64,000 bases of DNA from Deltaproteobacteria bacterium (GCA_016931115.1 JAFGFM010000009.1:57562-121561), one strand, 5' to 3'; positions 44,009 to 54,830 are shown, counted from the first letter of the stretch. Program-made: numbers and translations. Notes: a model not told the origin generated them from the letters alone.

Positions 44009-45187
44009 TCAGGATTTCTTTGCCGTAGGCAGCATCACCTGTGGTTCAGTAAGAAGGAAACCCCCTTTTTTAATCCATGTTTTTAATATCTCTGCCACCT
44101 CGACAGCCCTCACATATGAAGAAAGGGGGACTGTAGGGATATCCCTGCCATCGAATTTTATCATGCCGCTTTTAAGCTGGGCATAGCTTACCATGGCAAG
44201 CGGCTTTGACTCGCCGTTCGGATAGTCATTGCCATAGTCAACAACGCGGGTGAAAATATCCTCATCGGCGACACCTGTAAACCTTGCCATATCTTCATTT
44301 AGTATGGGTATAGGCACACCCAGCCCTATGTTAATACTGCATCCATAACCCAGCATGCTTACACCTGCAATCCATTTCGGGTCCATCTGTTTCATGTCAC
44401 CCATTACCATGAGGGTGCCTGCGCCTGAAAGAGGGGTGCCATTTTTTGCCCTCTCTGCGTTAGGGTTATGCTGCGTGCCAGGGCCTATGATATAACCCTG
44501 TGCCCCTCCCAGAAAGATCCTTGTTCCCATACCCAGTGTAAGGTAATAGGGGTCGTTAAATAGAGGGCTTACACAGCCGGCAGTTGCATAGTTTGCATTA
44601 CCGGCCTTTGGTTTCAGGACGCCCATGTATGTATAGATGGTCTTTGCGGTCAGGTTTATTGCGCAGTTATAATTCTGGTATGCATTCCTGGGGTTCAGCA
44701 TGGTTGCATAAGGCAGCTCGGAAAGGGTGATCTTCTTTTCATACTCCTTTCTCGGGTAGCAGTCTGTGCCATATGATGTTGCCCTGAGTGTAACCTTTTT
44801 ACCGGCAATAAGGTCGTGTATGACATGACCTCCGCCATACTTGAACTGACCGGGATACACCCCGTTCAATGGATCATCCTCTGCAACCTCTGTTGCACCG
44901 ATATATGCATCAACCGCAGCTATGCCTCCATAGGCCGGGACATTGTTGAACCACACCTTTGATGCCCTGAGCGCCGGTTTTGTATGTCCAAAGTTTATAA
45001 ATGCCCCGGAAGAACACATTGGAGAAAAGGTCCCTGTTGTGACAACATCTATTTCTGCAGCGGCAGCGCCGGCGCCTCTCTGTTTAACAATCTCTGTCAT
45101 CTCATCTGCCCTGACAACAACTGCCTTTCCTGATCTGATCTTTTTATTTATCTCTTCTATTGTTCTGGTTGTCTTTTTAATGGCCAC
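44009..45187 (-). CDS. DUF39 homocysteine biosynthesis protein
   Basis: A 392-residue protein from GTG 45187 with GGAGGAG seven bases upstream. Signature parts: TGTFSPMCSSGAFINFGHTKP, GGHVIHDLIAGKKVTLRA, YGTDCYPRKEYEK, GTRIFLGGAQGYIIGPGTQH and SMLGYGCSINIGLGVPIP. DUF39 proteins make homocysteine from aspartate semialdehyde in sulfate reducers and methanogens (HcyS). Conserved Cys in MCSSG, TDCYP and YGCS are candidates for sulfur handling. The CBS domains found in archaeal members are absent. It lies just upstream of cbiQ. Confidence 0.85.
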   Translation of the reverse strand: MAIKKTTRTIEEINKKIRSGKAVVVRADEMTEIVKQRGAGAAAAEIDVVTTGTFSPMCSSGAFINFGHTKPALRASKVWFNNVPAYGGIAAVDAYIGATEVAEDDPLNGVYPGQFKYGGGHVIHDLIAGKKVTLRATSYGTDCYPRKEYEKKITLSELPYATMLNPRNAYQNYNCAINLTAKTIYTYMGVLKPKAGNANYATAGCVSPLFNDPYYLTLGMGTRIFLGGAQGYIIGPGTQHNPNAERAKNGTPLSGAGTLMVMGDMKQMDPKWIAGVSMLGYGCSINIGLGVPIPILNEDMARFTGVADEDIFTRVVDYGNDYPNGESKPLAMVSYAQLKSGMIKFDGRDIPTVPLSSYVRAVEVAEILKTWIKKGGFLLTEPQVMLPTAKKS

Positions 45188-45433
45188 CTTATAACTCCTC
45201 CGGGTCGTTACTGGTTTATGTCTCTTTTTCAAAATACAGCGGGGAGCAATGATAGTTCCAAAATATAGATAAGACAAGAAAAAGTTTATGCTGAAAAACC
45301 GTGGGGAGCAGTGTCATGTTGTTTGCTTGACATTTATCCACCCTTTTTATAAGCATTAAACCTTTCCCGGCTGAACATTGTTTTCATATGGCGCATCACC
45401 GGGGATTGCCTGTTTAATTTAATGGAGCAGAGT

Positions 45434-46252
45434 ATGGGTAACACAGTATATGCCGGTAACATAAAGATAGATGAAAAAGGGCCTTTTTTTATCATTGCCG
45501 GCCCCTGCGTTATAGAATCGGAAGAGATAACAATGAGGGTGGCCTCTTTTTTAAAGGAGACATCTGAAAAGCTTGATATCCCGATCATATTCAAGACCTC
45601 CTATGACAAGGCAAACAGGACATCGGTTACCTCATACAGGGGGCCCGGGTTAGAAAAGGGCCTTGAGATTATCATTAAGGTAAAGGAGCGGACAGGACTT
45701 CCCGTGCTTTCGGATATCCACAGCCTTGATGAGGTGGAGAGGGCTGCCTCAGTGCTGGATGTGCTCCAGATACCGGCCTTTTTAAGCAGGCAGACAGACC
45801 TCCTTGTAAAGGCAGGGAAATCAGGAAAGACGATTAATATCAAAAAGGGGCAGTTTGTATCACCTGTTGATTTTGAACAGGCGGTCAAAAAGGTGCTCTC
45901 AACCGGTAACAGAAATATCATGCTCACGGAAAGGGGTACATTCTTCGGGTATAATAATCTTGTGGTGGATTTCAGGGGTATCCCCATTATGAAAGGGTTC
46001 GGATTCCCTGTTGTCTTTGACGCCACCCACAGCGTTCAGCTGCCGGGAGGAGATGTCACATGCTCTGGCGGAGAGAGAAAATATGCTGCATATCTCGCCC
46101 GTGCAGCAGTGGCTGCCGGCGCTAACGGGGTATTTATGGAGGTGCACCCTGACCCTGACAACGCACTGTGTGACGGCCCCAACTCCTTGCCTCTTGAAGA
46201 GGTAAAACCGCTTCTGATACTGCTCAAGGATATCCACTCCCTTGTCAACTGA
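45434..46252 (+). CDS. kdsA: 3-deoxy-8-phosphooctulonate synthase
   Basis: I choose ATG 45434 because GGAG is six bases upstream; an ATG at 45422 has no ribosome site. A 272-residue TIM barrel with FIIAGPCVIES, FKTSYDKANRTS, SDIHS, FLSRQTDLL, ERGTFFGYNNLVVDF and FDATHSVQLPGG. It condenses phosphoenolpyruvate with arabinose 5-phosphate in Kdo formation for LPS. First gene of the plus-strand LPS block. Confidence 0.95.
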   Translation: MGNTVYAGNIKIDEKGPFFIIAGPCVIESEEITMRVASFLKETSEKLDIPIIFKTSYDKANRTSVTSYRGPGLEKGLEIIIKVKERTGLPVLSDIHSLDEVERAASVLDVLQIPAFLSRQTDLLVKAGKSGKTINIKKGQFVSPVDFEQAVKKVLSTGNRNIMLTERGTFFGYNNLVVDFRGIPIMKGFGFPVVFDATHSVQLPGGDVTCSGGERKYAAYLARAAVAAGANGVFMEVHPDPDNALCDGPNSLPLEEVKPLLILLKDIHSLVN

Positions 46253-46271
46253 CCCAAAGGAGAAACTGGTA

Positions 46272-46808
46272 ATGATAGAAAACAGGGCAAAGGAAATAGC
46301 GCTCCTTGTACTTGATGTGGATGGCGTAATGACAGATGGCCGCATAGTTATGAATGACCTTGGGCAGGAAATAAAGTATTTTAATGTAAAGGATGGACAC
46401 GGCATAAGGCTTTTACTTCATGCGGGTATTGATGTGGCCATTATTACCGGCAGGGAGTCTGAGACAGTAAGGTTGAGGGCCGCTGACCTGGGGATTACAA
46501 GAGTCTATCAGGGTATCAAAGAGAAGGAAGCAGTATGTAAAAAGATAATGGCTGAAAAGGGTCTTGAAATGGATCAGGTATGCTGCATGGGGGATGATCT
46601 CCCTGATATCCCCATGTTAAGGTGTGCCGGGCTCCCTGTTGCCGTGGCAGATGCCACCATTGAAACCCGTGATGCTGCCCTTTATGTAACAAAGGCCCCG
46701 GGAGGGTTTGGCGCTGTAAGAGAGGTGTGCGAGATCATCCTCAAGGCAAAGGGGAAATGGCCGGAATTTAAGGGGAATAATGAAAAAACCAAATTAGGCT
46801 TTACATAG
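46272..46808 (+). CDS. kdsC: 3-deoxy-D-manno-octulosonate 8-phosphate phosphatase
   Basis: A 178-residue C0-type HAD phosphatase: LDVDGVMTDGRI near residue 14, IITGRES in the middle, Lys in QGIKEKEA, and MGDDLPDIPML with the last Asp pair. It removes phosphate from Kdo8P, the step after KdsA. The ATG at 46272 fits the AAAGGAG at 46254-46260; a start at 46242 inside kdsA is less likely. Confidence 0.93.
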   Translation: MIENRAKEIALLVLDVDGVMTDGRIVMNDLGQEIKYFNVKDGHGIRLLLHAGIDVAIITGRESETVRLRAADLGITRVYQGIKEKEAVCKKIMAEKGLEMDQVCCMGDDLPDIPMLRCAGLPVAVADATIETRDAALYVTKAPGGFGAVREVCEIILKAKGKWPEFKGNNEKTKLGFT

Positions 46809-46838
46809 TAAAAATGTATCTGGTATAATTATTGCATT

Positions 46839-47417
46839 ATGGCGAGGCTCTCAAAAAAATCGTTGCCATTAATCGGGGTTGTTCTTCTGTTATCTGTTAT
46901 CGGATTTTTTGTAATAAAAACCGATACAAGAGAATCAGAGAAGGAGATACCGGAGGTGACAATCCCAAAGGCGGATATCAGTTCAGAAAATTTTATTGTT
47001 ACTGAGAGTGATCCCGATAAAGGGACAAAACTGATACTTGAGGCTGATGAAGGCAGCTATTCAAATGAAAAGGATGGTGAAATAGGCAGTTTCAAGGGGT
47101 TCAGGATGAAACACCAGACAAAAGAGGCCCTTGATTTTGAACTTGAAGGGGAGAGCGGGGAGATTGACAGGGAAAAAAATGAGATTTACCTCTCCGGCGG
47201 GCTTAAGGGTAAAACAGCAGAGGGGTATCTCATTTACACTGAGCGCATAACGATTCAACAGAATGAAAACTGTATAAAATCCGATGAGGCTGTTACGGTT
47301 GAGGGGCCTTTTTTCAGGATAACAGGCAAGGGGTTGTTTATGGATATGGAAAAGAAAACACTGGAAATACTCAAAGATGTAAATTCGGTCTTTTATAAAA
47401 GGGCCATTGATTTATGA
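46839..47417 (+). CDS. lptC: LPS export system protein LptC
   Basis: A 192-residue protein with an N-terminal membrane anchor (PLIGVVLLLSVIGFFVI) and a periplasmic beta-jellyroll (EVTIPKADISSENFIVTESD...KLILEADEGSYS). By family it bridges LptBFG and LptA in LPS transport. It overlaps lptA by four bases. Confidence 0.85.
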   Translation: MARLSKKSLPLIGVVLLLSVIGFFVIKTDTRESEKEIPEVTIPKADISSENFIVTESDPDKGTKLILEADEGSYSNEKDGEIGSFKGFRMKHQTKEALDFELEGESGEIDREKNEIYLSGGLKGKTAEGYLIYTERITIQQNENCIKSDEAVTVEGPFFRITGKGLFMDMEKKTLEILKDVNSVFYKRAIDL

Positions 47418-47980
47418 AACGTATACACAGCATTTTACTGATATTCATATCCTTTTTTATAATGCTTCCCGGTACCTCCCACCCGGAGACAAAAAAGTTT
47501 GAAAATATCTTTGACGCTCAGGACGGGGAGATAAAAATAGAGTCTATCTCCTGGAAATTGGACATGAAAGGGTCAAAGGTAACCTTTAATGGGGATGTAA
47601 AACTTGAGGGTTTGAAGATTGAAGGTGATGAAATTACCATGTCCTGTCAGAGGCTTGAGGTTTATTTTAAAAACACTGATAAGGATACATCCATAGAATC
47701 AGGCAAATACACCATAGAAAAGGTGATAGCGACTGAATCGGTAGTTGTAGAACAGCCTGCCAGTGGCAGCTACGTAACAGCAAAAAAGGCTGAATATTTT
47801 AAGGAATCCGAAAAGATAATCGTTACAGAGGTCCCTTATTTCAAGTATTTCAAGGATGGTAAAATCCATGAAGGGCATGCCCCAAAGATAATAATTGATA
47901 TCAAAGAAGGTACTTACAGCGCTGAAGGTACAAAAGAGGATAAGGCAACATTGTCCCGAACCGGAAAGGATGAAAGGTAA
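47414..47980 (+). CDS. lptA: LPS transport periplasmic protein LptA (OstA family)
   Basis: A 188-residue protein with a signal peptide (SILLIFISFFIMLPGTSH) and a periplasmic LptA/OstA beta-jellyroll (LDMKGSKVTFNGDVKLEGLKIEGDEITMSCQRLEVYF). LptA shields LPS while it crosses the periplasm. It is coupled to lptC and followed by lptB after five bases. Confidence 0.87.
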   Translation: MKRIHSILLIFISFFIMLPGTSHPETKKFENIFDAQDGEIKIESISWKLDMKGSKVTFNGDVKLEGLKIEGDEITMSCQRLEVYFKNTDKDTSIESGKYTIEKVIATESVVVEQPASGSYVTAKKAEYFKESEKIIVTEVPYFKYFKDGKIHEGHAPKIIIDIKEGTYSAEGTKEDKATLSRTGKDER

Positions 47981-47985
47981 CAGGA

Positions 47986-48720
47986 TTGTCTATACCGGTT
48001 GAAAAACTAGAGGCAAGGGATGTTGCCAAGATATATAAGGGTAAAAGGGTAGTTGATAGAATAAATATCAGCATAGAAAGGGGGAGTATTGTAGGCCTCC
48101 TGGGTCCGAATGGCGCAGGAAAGACGACCACCTTCTACATGATGATAGGTCGCGTAAGGCCGGATGAAGGAAGCATCCGGCTCGATGGTAATGATATAAC
48201 AGATGATCCCATGTACATGCGGGCAAGGAAGGGGATAAGCTACCTCCCCCAGGAACCATCTGTTTTTAGAAAACTGACTGTTTATGAGAATATGCTTGCG
48301 GTTGTAGAAGGAAACAATTATTCTTCAACCGAAATCAAAGAGAGGGTCAACAGGTTTCTTGATGAGCTGGATATTAAAGACCTGTCTGGTCAGAAGGCAT
48401 CATCCCTTTCCGGCGGAGAAAGAAGAAGGCTTGAGATCTCAAGGGCGCTTGTATCGGAGCCCAGGTTTATGCTGCTGGATGAACCCTTTGCCGGGATAGA
48501 CCCGCTTATTATTAATGATATAAAACAGATCATTAGAAGGCTTAAAGAAAAGGGGATAGGGATTATTATTACGGATCACAATGTTAGAGAGACCCTTGAT
48601 GTATGTGATTCCGCTTATCTGGTCAAACAGGGGAATATAGTTGAATACGGGTCACCCGAAGATATACTGAACAGCAGGATTGCAAGGGATGTATACCTGG
48701 GTGAAGACTTTAATATGTAA
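47986..48720 (+). CDS. lptB: LPS export ATPase LptB
   Basis: A 244-residue ATPase starting with TTG (AAAGG eight bases upstream). Walker A GPNGAGKTTTFYMMIG, Q-loop LPQEPSVFRKLTVYEN, signature SLSGGERRRLEISRAL, Walker B FMLLDEPFAGIDP, then ITDHNVRETL. It powers LPS extraction with LptF and LptG, which are not in this window. Standard neighbour of rpoN in many Gram-negatives. Confidence 0.95.
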   Translation: MSIPVEKLEARDVAKIYKGKRVVDRINISIERGSIVGLLGPNGAGKTTTFYMMIGRVRPDEGSIRLDGNDITDDPMYMRARKGISYLPQEPSVFRKLTVYENMLAVVEGNNYSSTEIKERVNRFLDELDIKDLSGQKASSLSGGERRRLEISRALVSEPRFMLLDEPFAGIDPLIINDIKQIIRRLKEKGIGIIITDHNVRETLDVCDSAYLVKQGNIVEYGSPEDILNSRIARDVYLGEDFNM

Positions 48721-48752
48721 TGACAACATTAATGGAATAAAAACAAGGTCAA

Positions 48753-50204
48753 ATGGCGCTTCAACTTAAACAATCTCTAAGCCTCTCCCAGCAGCTCATA
48801 ATGACTCCACAGCTGCAGCAGGCTATTAAACTTTTACAGCTATCAAGGCTTGAACTGCTTGAAACCATTACACAGGAAATGGAGACAAACCCCCTCCTTG
48901 ATGAACAGTCACCAGGGGATACAGACGGCGATAATATTGAGATCGTTGAGGATGCCATTGCTTCGCCAGTAGAGCAGCCGGCAAAAGAGGTCACCATAGA
49001 TGAAAATGCCACAAACGATACTGTAGACTGGGAGTCTTATATCTCAGAATACAATACCGGTTGGGCTGATACCCCATACCAGGGAAAGGAGGCCCCTGCC
49101 TTTGAAAATATGAACCAGGAGAAGACAAGCCTCAACTCTCACCTGATGTGGCAGCTTTCCATGAGTCATCTTGATGATAAACATAAAGATATAGGCATTC
49201 AGATCATAGGAAATATAGATGAGGACGGCTATCTCCAGATATCCATTGAAGAGCTTTGCGAGGAAACCGGGTGTGCTGAAGAGGAGGTTTTATCTGCCCT
49301 CAGTGCAATACAGAATTTTGATCCGATCGGGGTTTGCGCAAGGGATACAAGGGAATGCCTGCTTATCCAGGCCAGGTTCCAGAACCTGACTGGAACGATT
49401 GTCGAAAAGATAATCATGGATCATATGGATAACCTGGAAAACAAGAGGTACGACAAGATAGCCAGGGCTCTTTCCATAGGCATGCCAGAGGTCTTTAAGG
49501 CAGTTGAAATAATCACCAATCTTGAACCAAAGCCCGGCAGGCTTTACAGTGAAGAGGATACAATATATATAAGCCCGGATATCTACGTGTTCAAGGTGGG
49601 GGATGATTATGAGATTGTCCTGAATGAAGATGGTCTGCCCAAGCTTAAAATAAACAGCTATTATAAGGAAATACTTAATAATGATAATGGGTCTTCCCCC
49701 GGCAATGACAAGACAAAGGAGTATATACTGGACAAGATGAAATCAGCCGCATGGCTGATAAAAAGCATCCATCAGAGACAGAGAACCATCTATAAAGTAA
49801 CTGAGAGCATAGTTCAGTTTCAGAGGAAATTTTTTGACCACGGAGTTACCCACCTGAAACCACTTGTCTTAAGGGATGTGGCCGAACATATACAGATGCA
49901 TGAGTCTACAATAAGCAGGGTGACCACCAACAAATATGTCCATACCCCTCAGGGGGTGTTTGAACTTAAATACTTTTTTAACAGCGCTATCAACAGCATG
50001 GAAGGTGATTCTATTGCCTCTGAAAGCGTCAAGGAGCACATCAGGAACATTATAAAGTCTGAAAATAAAAGTAACCCATACAGTGACCAGGAGGTTGCTG
50101 ATATGCTTAAAGATCATAATATTGACGTTGCCCGCAGGACAGTGGCAAAATACAGGGAGACCCTTGGAATTTTGCCATCAAGAAAGAGACGGGAACTGTT
50201 TTAG
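48753..50204 (+). CDS. rpoN: RNA polymerase sigma-54 factor
   Basis: A 483-residue protein. Region I is Gln-rich (LKQSLSLSQQLIMTPQLQQAIKLLQLSRLEL), region II is acidic (residues 50-110), and region III has the core-binding and HTH parts. The C-terminal RpoN box ARRTVAKYRE sits near residue 466. It directs transcription from -24/-12 promoters with enhancer-binding ATPases. Confidence 0.97.
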   Translation: MALQLKQSLSLSQQLIMTPQLQQAIKLLQLSRLELLETITQEMETNPLLDEQSPGDTDGDNIEIVEDAIASPVEQPAKEVTIDENATNDTVDWESYISEYNTGWADTPYQGKEAPAFENMNQEKTSLNSHLMWQLSMSHLDDKHKDIGIQIIGNIDEDGYLQISIEELCEETGCAEEEVLSALSAIQNFDPIGVCARDTRECLLIQARFQNLTGTIVEKIIMDHMDNLENKRYDKIARALSIGMPEVFKAVEIITNLEPKPGRLYSEEDTIYISPDIYVFKVGDDYEIVLNEDGLPKLKINSYYKEILNNDNGSSPGNDKTKEYILDKMKSAAWLIKSIHQRQRTIYKVTESIVQFQRKFFDHGVTHLKPLVLRDVAEHIQMHESTISRVTTNKYVHTPQGVFELKYFFNSAINSMEGDSIASESVKEHIRNIIKSENKSNPYSDQEVADMLKDHNIDVARRTVAKYRETLGILPSRKRRELF

Positions 50205-50299
50205 TGATTATATTTGTTTAAAACTGATCGGGAACAGGGTGTTTTAAAGTTAATAATTTTCCCGGTGTATTAACAAAAACTCTATACAGGAGGTATTCT

Positions 50300-50830
50300 A
50301 TGGACATCACCGTAACATTCAGACACATCGACTCAACAGAAAGTCTAAAAGAGTACGCAGAAGAAAAATTATCAAAGATCGGTAAGTATTTTGATTTTCC
50401 AGTGGACGCACACGTTGTGCTGACAGCCGAAAAATTCAGAAGAATGGCGGATGTGACTATAAATGTAAACGGCACGGTAATAAAGGCAGAAGAAGAGACA
50501 GAGGATATGTACGCTGCCATAGACCAGGTTATGGATAAAATAGAGACCCAGGTCAAAAAATACAGGGAAAAGACAAGAAACAGACGGGTTAAATCAGAAG
50601 GTCCACTTACTGCTGGACAGGGAGATGAGGCAGGGGAGATAGCAGCGGATGAACCGGATATTATACTGGAAAAGATGGTTGCCAAGCCTATGGATGCAGA
50701 GGAGGCAGCTATGCAACTCACTATTTCCCAGCAGGATTTTCTTGTATTCAGGAATCCACGCTCCGGGGATATAAATGTAATCTACAAAAGAAAGGACGGA
50801 AATCTTGGGTTGATAGAACCGGCAATATAA
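50300..50830 (+). CDS. hpf: Ribosome hibernation promoting factor, long form
   Basis: A 176-residue protein. The N-terminal S30AE/HPF domain is MDITVTFRHIDSTESLKEYAEEKLSKI; the C-terminal dimerisation domain ends FLVFRNPRSGDINVIYKRKDGNLGLI. Long HPF forms 100S dimers in stationary phase. It follows rpoN as in many proteobacteria. AGGAGG stands before the ATG. Confidence 0.94.
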   Translation: MDITVTFRHIDSTESLKEYAEEKLSKIGKYFDFPVDAHVVLTAEKFRRMADVTINVNGTVIKAEEETEDMYAAIDQVMDKIETQVKKYREKTRNRRVKSEGPLTAGQGDEAGEIAADEPDIILEKMVAKPMDAEEAAMQLTISQQDFLVFRNPRSGDINVIYKRKDGNLGLIEPAI

Positions 50831-50948
50831 CATTTGGTTAATGAACAGTCAGGTTCAGGAGCCTAAAGGGGAAGGGCATACCCTTTAAAAAAAGGGCGGC
50901 CCTTTCCTGTTATATTTGTAATAATAGAATAACCTTTGAAAAATAATT

Positions 50949-51410
50949 ATGAAATTATCAGACCTTTTAGACATAAAAAATATCACTGTTGCCATGAAGG
51001 CAAGGAACAAGAATCTGGCTATTGAAGAGCTGGCAGACTTAATTGTTGAGTGCAATCATTCAATTAAAAAGGATGATCTGATCAAGATCCTGCTTGAAAG
51101 AGAAAGACTGGGCAGCACAGGTATAGGAGACGGGGTTGCCATACCCCATGGAAAGGTTCCCGGGATCACAGAACCGATTATCTCCTTTGGAAAAAGTGAG
51201 TCAGGGCTTGATTTTGATTCCATGGACGGGCAGCCTGTTTACCTGTTTTTTCTCCTTGTTGCGCCTGAAAATTCAGCTAATATACATTTAAAGGCCCTTG
51301 CCAGGATAGCCAAAATATTAAAAAATCAATCACTGCGAAAACAATTACTAGAGGCAAAAACCAGGGAAGATATATATAAAGTAATAATAAATGATGATGA
51401 GGAGCTCTGA
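50949..51410 (+). CDS. ptsN: PTS nitrogen regulatory protein EIIA-Ntr
   Basis: A 153-residue PTS EIIA type-2 domain: LSDLLDIKNITVAMKARNKNLAIEELADL, the active His in DGVAIPHGKVPG, then FFLLVAPENSANIHLKALARIAK. Phosphorylated by the NPr phosphotransfer chain, it regulates metabolism rather than sugar uptake. A stem-like GGGCATACCCTTT stretch precedes it. Confidence 0.93.
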   Translation: MKLSDLLDIKNITVAMKARNKNLAIEELADLIVECNHSIKKDDLIKILLERERLGSTGIGDGVAIPHGKVPGITEPIISFGKSESGLDFDSMDGQPVYLFFLLVAPENSANIHLKALARIAKILKNQSLRKQLLEAKTREDIYKVIINDDEEL

Positions 51411-51510
51411 TAGACTGCAGCAAAATTACCGGGTAAGGGCATAAAAAGCAGAAGGTCTTTGGCCGGATAATCCTCTTCTTTCATAACTAAACGATCAAAC
51501 AGGACAGAAC

Positions 51511-51906
51511 ATGATAGGGATATTAATCGTTACACATTGTGACCTCGGGAAGGAATTTTTGAATGCTGCCGAGTTTATAGTCGGGAGCGTGCAGGGTGCG
51601 GGTTGTATCTCAATAACCCAGACATCAGATTCAGAGGAGGTACACAGGGCAATAGCCGAAAAGATAAATTCGCTGAATACCGGTGATGGGGTAATAATTT
51701 TAACAGACATGTTCGGGGGTACACCCTCAAATATAAGCCTGTCATTTCTGAAGGATGAGATGGTAGAGGTAATAACAGGCGTCAACCTCCCGATGGTACT
51801 GGCCATTGCACAGAATAGAGAGGGGTGCACCCTGAGTTCTCTGGCAAAAAAGGCGCAGGAGGCGGCAAAAATGGGGATTTCCCTTGCTGGAAATCTCCTT
51901 AAATGA
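51511..51906 (+). CDS. PTS mannose/fructose-type EIIA domain protein
   Basis: A 131-residue protein of the EIIA-Man family: GILIVTHCDLGKEFL with His9 as phosphorylation site and GVIILTDMFGGTPSNISL. Without EIIB/C/D partners it probably acts in regulation with ptsN, as in the rpoN clusters of many Desulfobacterota. RapZ, usual between them, is missing. It overlaps rimI by four bases. Confidence 0.88.
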   Translation: MIGILIVTHCDLGKEFLNAAEFIVGSVQGAGCISITQTSDSEEVHRAIAEKINSLNTGDGVIILTDMFGGTPSNISLSFLKDEMVEVITGVNLPMVLAIAQNREGCTLSSLAKKAQEAAKMGISLAGNLLK

Positions 51907-52412
51907 CCGGAATGGTTACAGGCGTGTGCAAGGGTTACAGCCTGAAAAAGGAATGGCCTGATTTTAAGGCATATGAGGATCAGGTTATTGAAATTGAAAG
52001 GGCTTCTTTTCCAATGCCATGGAGTGGAAGCTCTTTTGAAGAGGAGATAAACAGGGACATATCAAATCTATGGGCGCTCATATCTGAGCAGAGGATTTAT
52101 GCATATATCTGTTTCTGGATGTTCGATAAAGAGATTCATATTCTGAATTTTGCCGTGCATCCGCAGAAAAGGAGACAGGGCCTTGGAATATGCCTGTTAA
52201 TGATGGTAATTGATACAGGCACTGCACATGGAATAGAAAATATCTGGCTTGAGGTGAGGCCCACAAATGGCGCAGCCCTCTCCATTTATAAAAAATTCGG
52301 GTTTAATGATATGGGCCGCAGGAAGGGCTATTACAGTGATTCACAGGAGGATGCCATTATCATGGCCCTTGATTTAACAGGAAACACTGTTCTCAGTGTA
52401 AGCGGGTCATAA
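51903..52412 (+). CDS. rimI: Ribosomal-protein-alanine N-acetyltransferase, GNAT family
   Basis: A 169-residue GNAT protein: EIERASFPMPWSGSSFEEEI near the N terminus, ILNFAVHPQKRRQGLGICLLMMVI with the acetyl-CoA loop RRQGLG, then WLEVRPTNGAALSIYKKFGF. RimI acetylates the N terminus of S18 or similar targets. Coupled to the EIIA gene by ATGA. Confidence 0.85.
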   Translation: MTGMVTGVCKGYSLKKEWPDFKAYEDQVIEIERASFPMPWSGSSFEEEINRDISNLWALISEQRIYAYICFWMFDKEIHILNFAVHPQKRRQGLGICLLMMVIDTGTAHGIENIWLEVRPTNGAALSIYKKFGFNDMGRRKGYYSDSQEDAIIMALDLTGNTVLSVSGS

Positions 52413-52479
52413 TTATGCTGGATCAATCAGATCCTGTTATATTTTTCAGGCTTTGAAGAGGCAGGGCAAAAGTTGCTAA

Positions 52480-53541
<1,062 letters not shown>

Positions 53542-53564
53542 AACAATTAAGAGGGGAGGTTTTT

Positions 53565-54329
53565 ATGCCTGAACGTACACCTATGATCGCTGGAAACTGG
53601 AAGATGAACCTCGGGTTAAAGGAGTCCCGTGATCTGGTAAAATCCATTGCAGAGGGTATAAAGGCGATGGGTGATGTTGACGTGCTTGTTGCCCCGCCAT
53701 TCATCAATATACCGGCAGTTAAAAGCGCTATTGGTAAAAGCAATATCCTTTTGGCGGCCCAGAATATGTATCATGAAAAAAGCGGGGCATATACAGGAGA
53801 GGTTGCACCCCAGATGCTTCTGGAAAACGGCTGCACCCATGTAATACTTGGCCATTCTGAAAGAAGGAGTATTTTTAGCGAGACGAGTGAAATGGTCAAT
53901 AAAAGGGTTGAGGCGGCCATTAAGGCGGGGCTGATACCCATTGTGTGTATCGGTGAAACCATAAAGGAAAGGGAGGCCGGAAAGACCTTTGATATTTTAG
54001 GGGCTCAGCTGGAAGGGTCGCTTGCCTATTTTATTGCAAAGGAAAGCATCTCTTTAAGCGCGATAATTGCCTATGAGCCGGTCTGGGCAATCGGCACAGG
54101 CCTAACCGCTACACCAGAGCAGGCCCAGGAGGTGCATAAATTTATCAGGGCATGGCTGAAGGACAGGTTCGGGGGCGAAAGCTCCGGCACCATACGCATA
54201 CTTTATGGGGGGAGCGTAAAACCGGAAAACGCACCTGATCTTATGTCCATGCCGGATATTGACGGGGCACTGGTCGGGGGGGCAAGCCTTACAGCTGCCT
54301 CATTTCTGGGTATTATCAATTATAAATAG
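53565..54329 (+). CDS. tpiA: Triosephosphate isomerase
   Basis: A 254-residue TIM barrel from ATG 53565 with GGGGAGG upstream. AGNWKMN with catalytic Lys, LGHSERR with catalytic His, AYEPVWAIGTG with catalytic Glu and ILYGGSVKPENA are present. It interconverts dihydroxyacetone phosphate and glyceraldehyde 3-phosphate, in operon with gap. Confidence 0.97.
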   Translation: MPERTPMIAGNWKMNLGLKESRDLVKSIAEGIKAMGDVDVLVAPPFINIPAVKSAIGKSNILLAAQNMYHEKSGAYTGEVAPQMLLENGCTHVILGHSERRSIFSETSEMVNKRVEAAIKAGLIPIVCIGETIKEREAGKTFDILGAQLEGSLAYFIAKESISLSAIIAYEPVWAIGTGLTATPEQAQEVHKFIRAWLKDRFGGESSGTIRILYGGSVKPENAPDLMSMPDIDGALVGGASLTAASFLGIINYK

Positions 54330-54334
54330 CCCTT

Positions 54335-54375
54335 TATACAGAGGGGTGTTTTTAATTAAAACACCCCTCTGTATA
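54335..54375. terminator. Bidirectional terminator after tpiA
   Basis: A perfect 18-bp inverted repeat starting TATACAGAGGGGTGTTTT around a 5-base loop ends the gap-tpiA unit. The T and A runs at the inner ends allow termination in either direction. Confidence 0.85.
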
Positions 54376-54501
54376 ACAAACAGATTCTGCAATAAAAATT
54401 TTTATTGATTTTTTTAATTTTTAAACATATATTTCCAAATTCTTTTAGCAAAGGATTTAATAAAAAAGCTCACAATTTCGGGTGAGTATCAGGGATAAAA
54501 A

Positions 54502-54819
54502 ATGATAGTTATCATATTATTACATGTGATTGTTTGTATCGCTCTTATTTTCATAGTCCTTCTCCAGAAGGGAAAGGGCGCAGACATGGGGGCAGCCTTT
54601 GGAGGCTCCAGCCAGGCAGTATTCGGGGGCGCAGGCGCTTCCTCCTTTTTATCAAAGATAACAACAGCTGCTGCCGTTATTTTTATGATAACATCATTGC
54701 TGCTTGCCACCCTTGGAAAGGGTAAAAGCGAATCTATTATGGAAGGTGCGCAGGTTAAGACCCCTGCTGCACAGACTGATAGTGCTACAGCCGGGGATAA
54801 GCAGGCAGAAGAGAAATAA
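54502..54819 (+). CDS. secG: Preprotein translocase subunit SecG
   Basis: A 105-residue protein with two membrane helices: IVIILLHVIVCIALIFIVLLQ and ITTAAAVIFMITSLLLATLG. The typical Gly-rich loop is GKGADMGAAFGGSSQAVFGGAGA. It is an accessory of SecYE in export and lies next to a tRNA-Leu gene, the common arrangement secG-tRNA-Leu in many bacteria. Confidence 0.93.
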   Translation: MIVIILLHVIVCIALIFIVLLQKGKGADMGAAFGGSSQAVFGGAGASSFLSKITTAAAVIFMITSLLLATLGKGKSESIMEGAQVKTPAAQTDSATAGDKQAEEK

Positions 54820-54830
54820 GGTTTTAAAAT

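Noticed and set aside
45188-45433. SAM or cobalamin riboswitch above the DUF39 gene
   Set aside because: I looked for the conserved cores on the minus strand and did not find them; the gap probably holds only divergent promoters.
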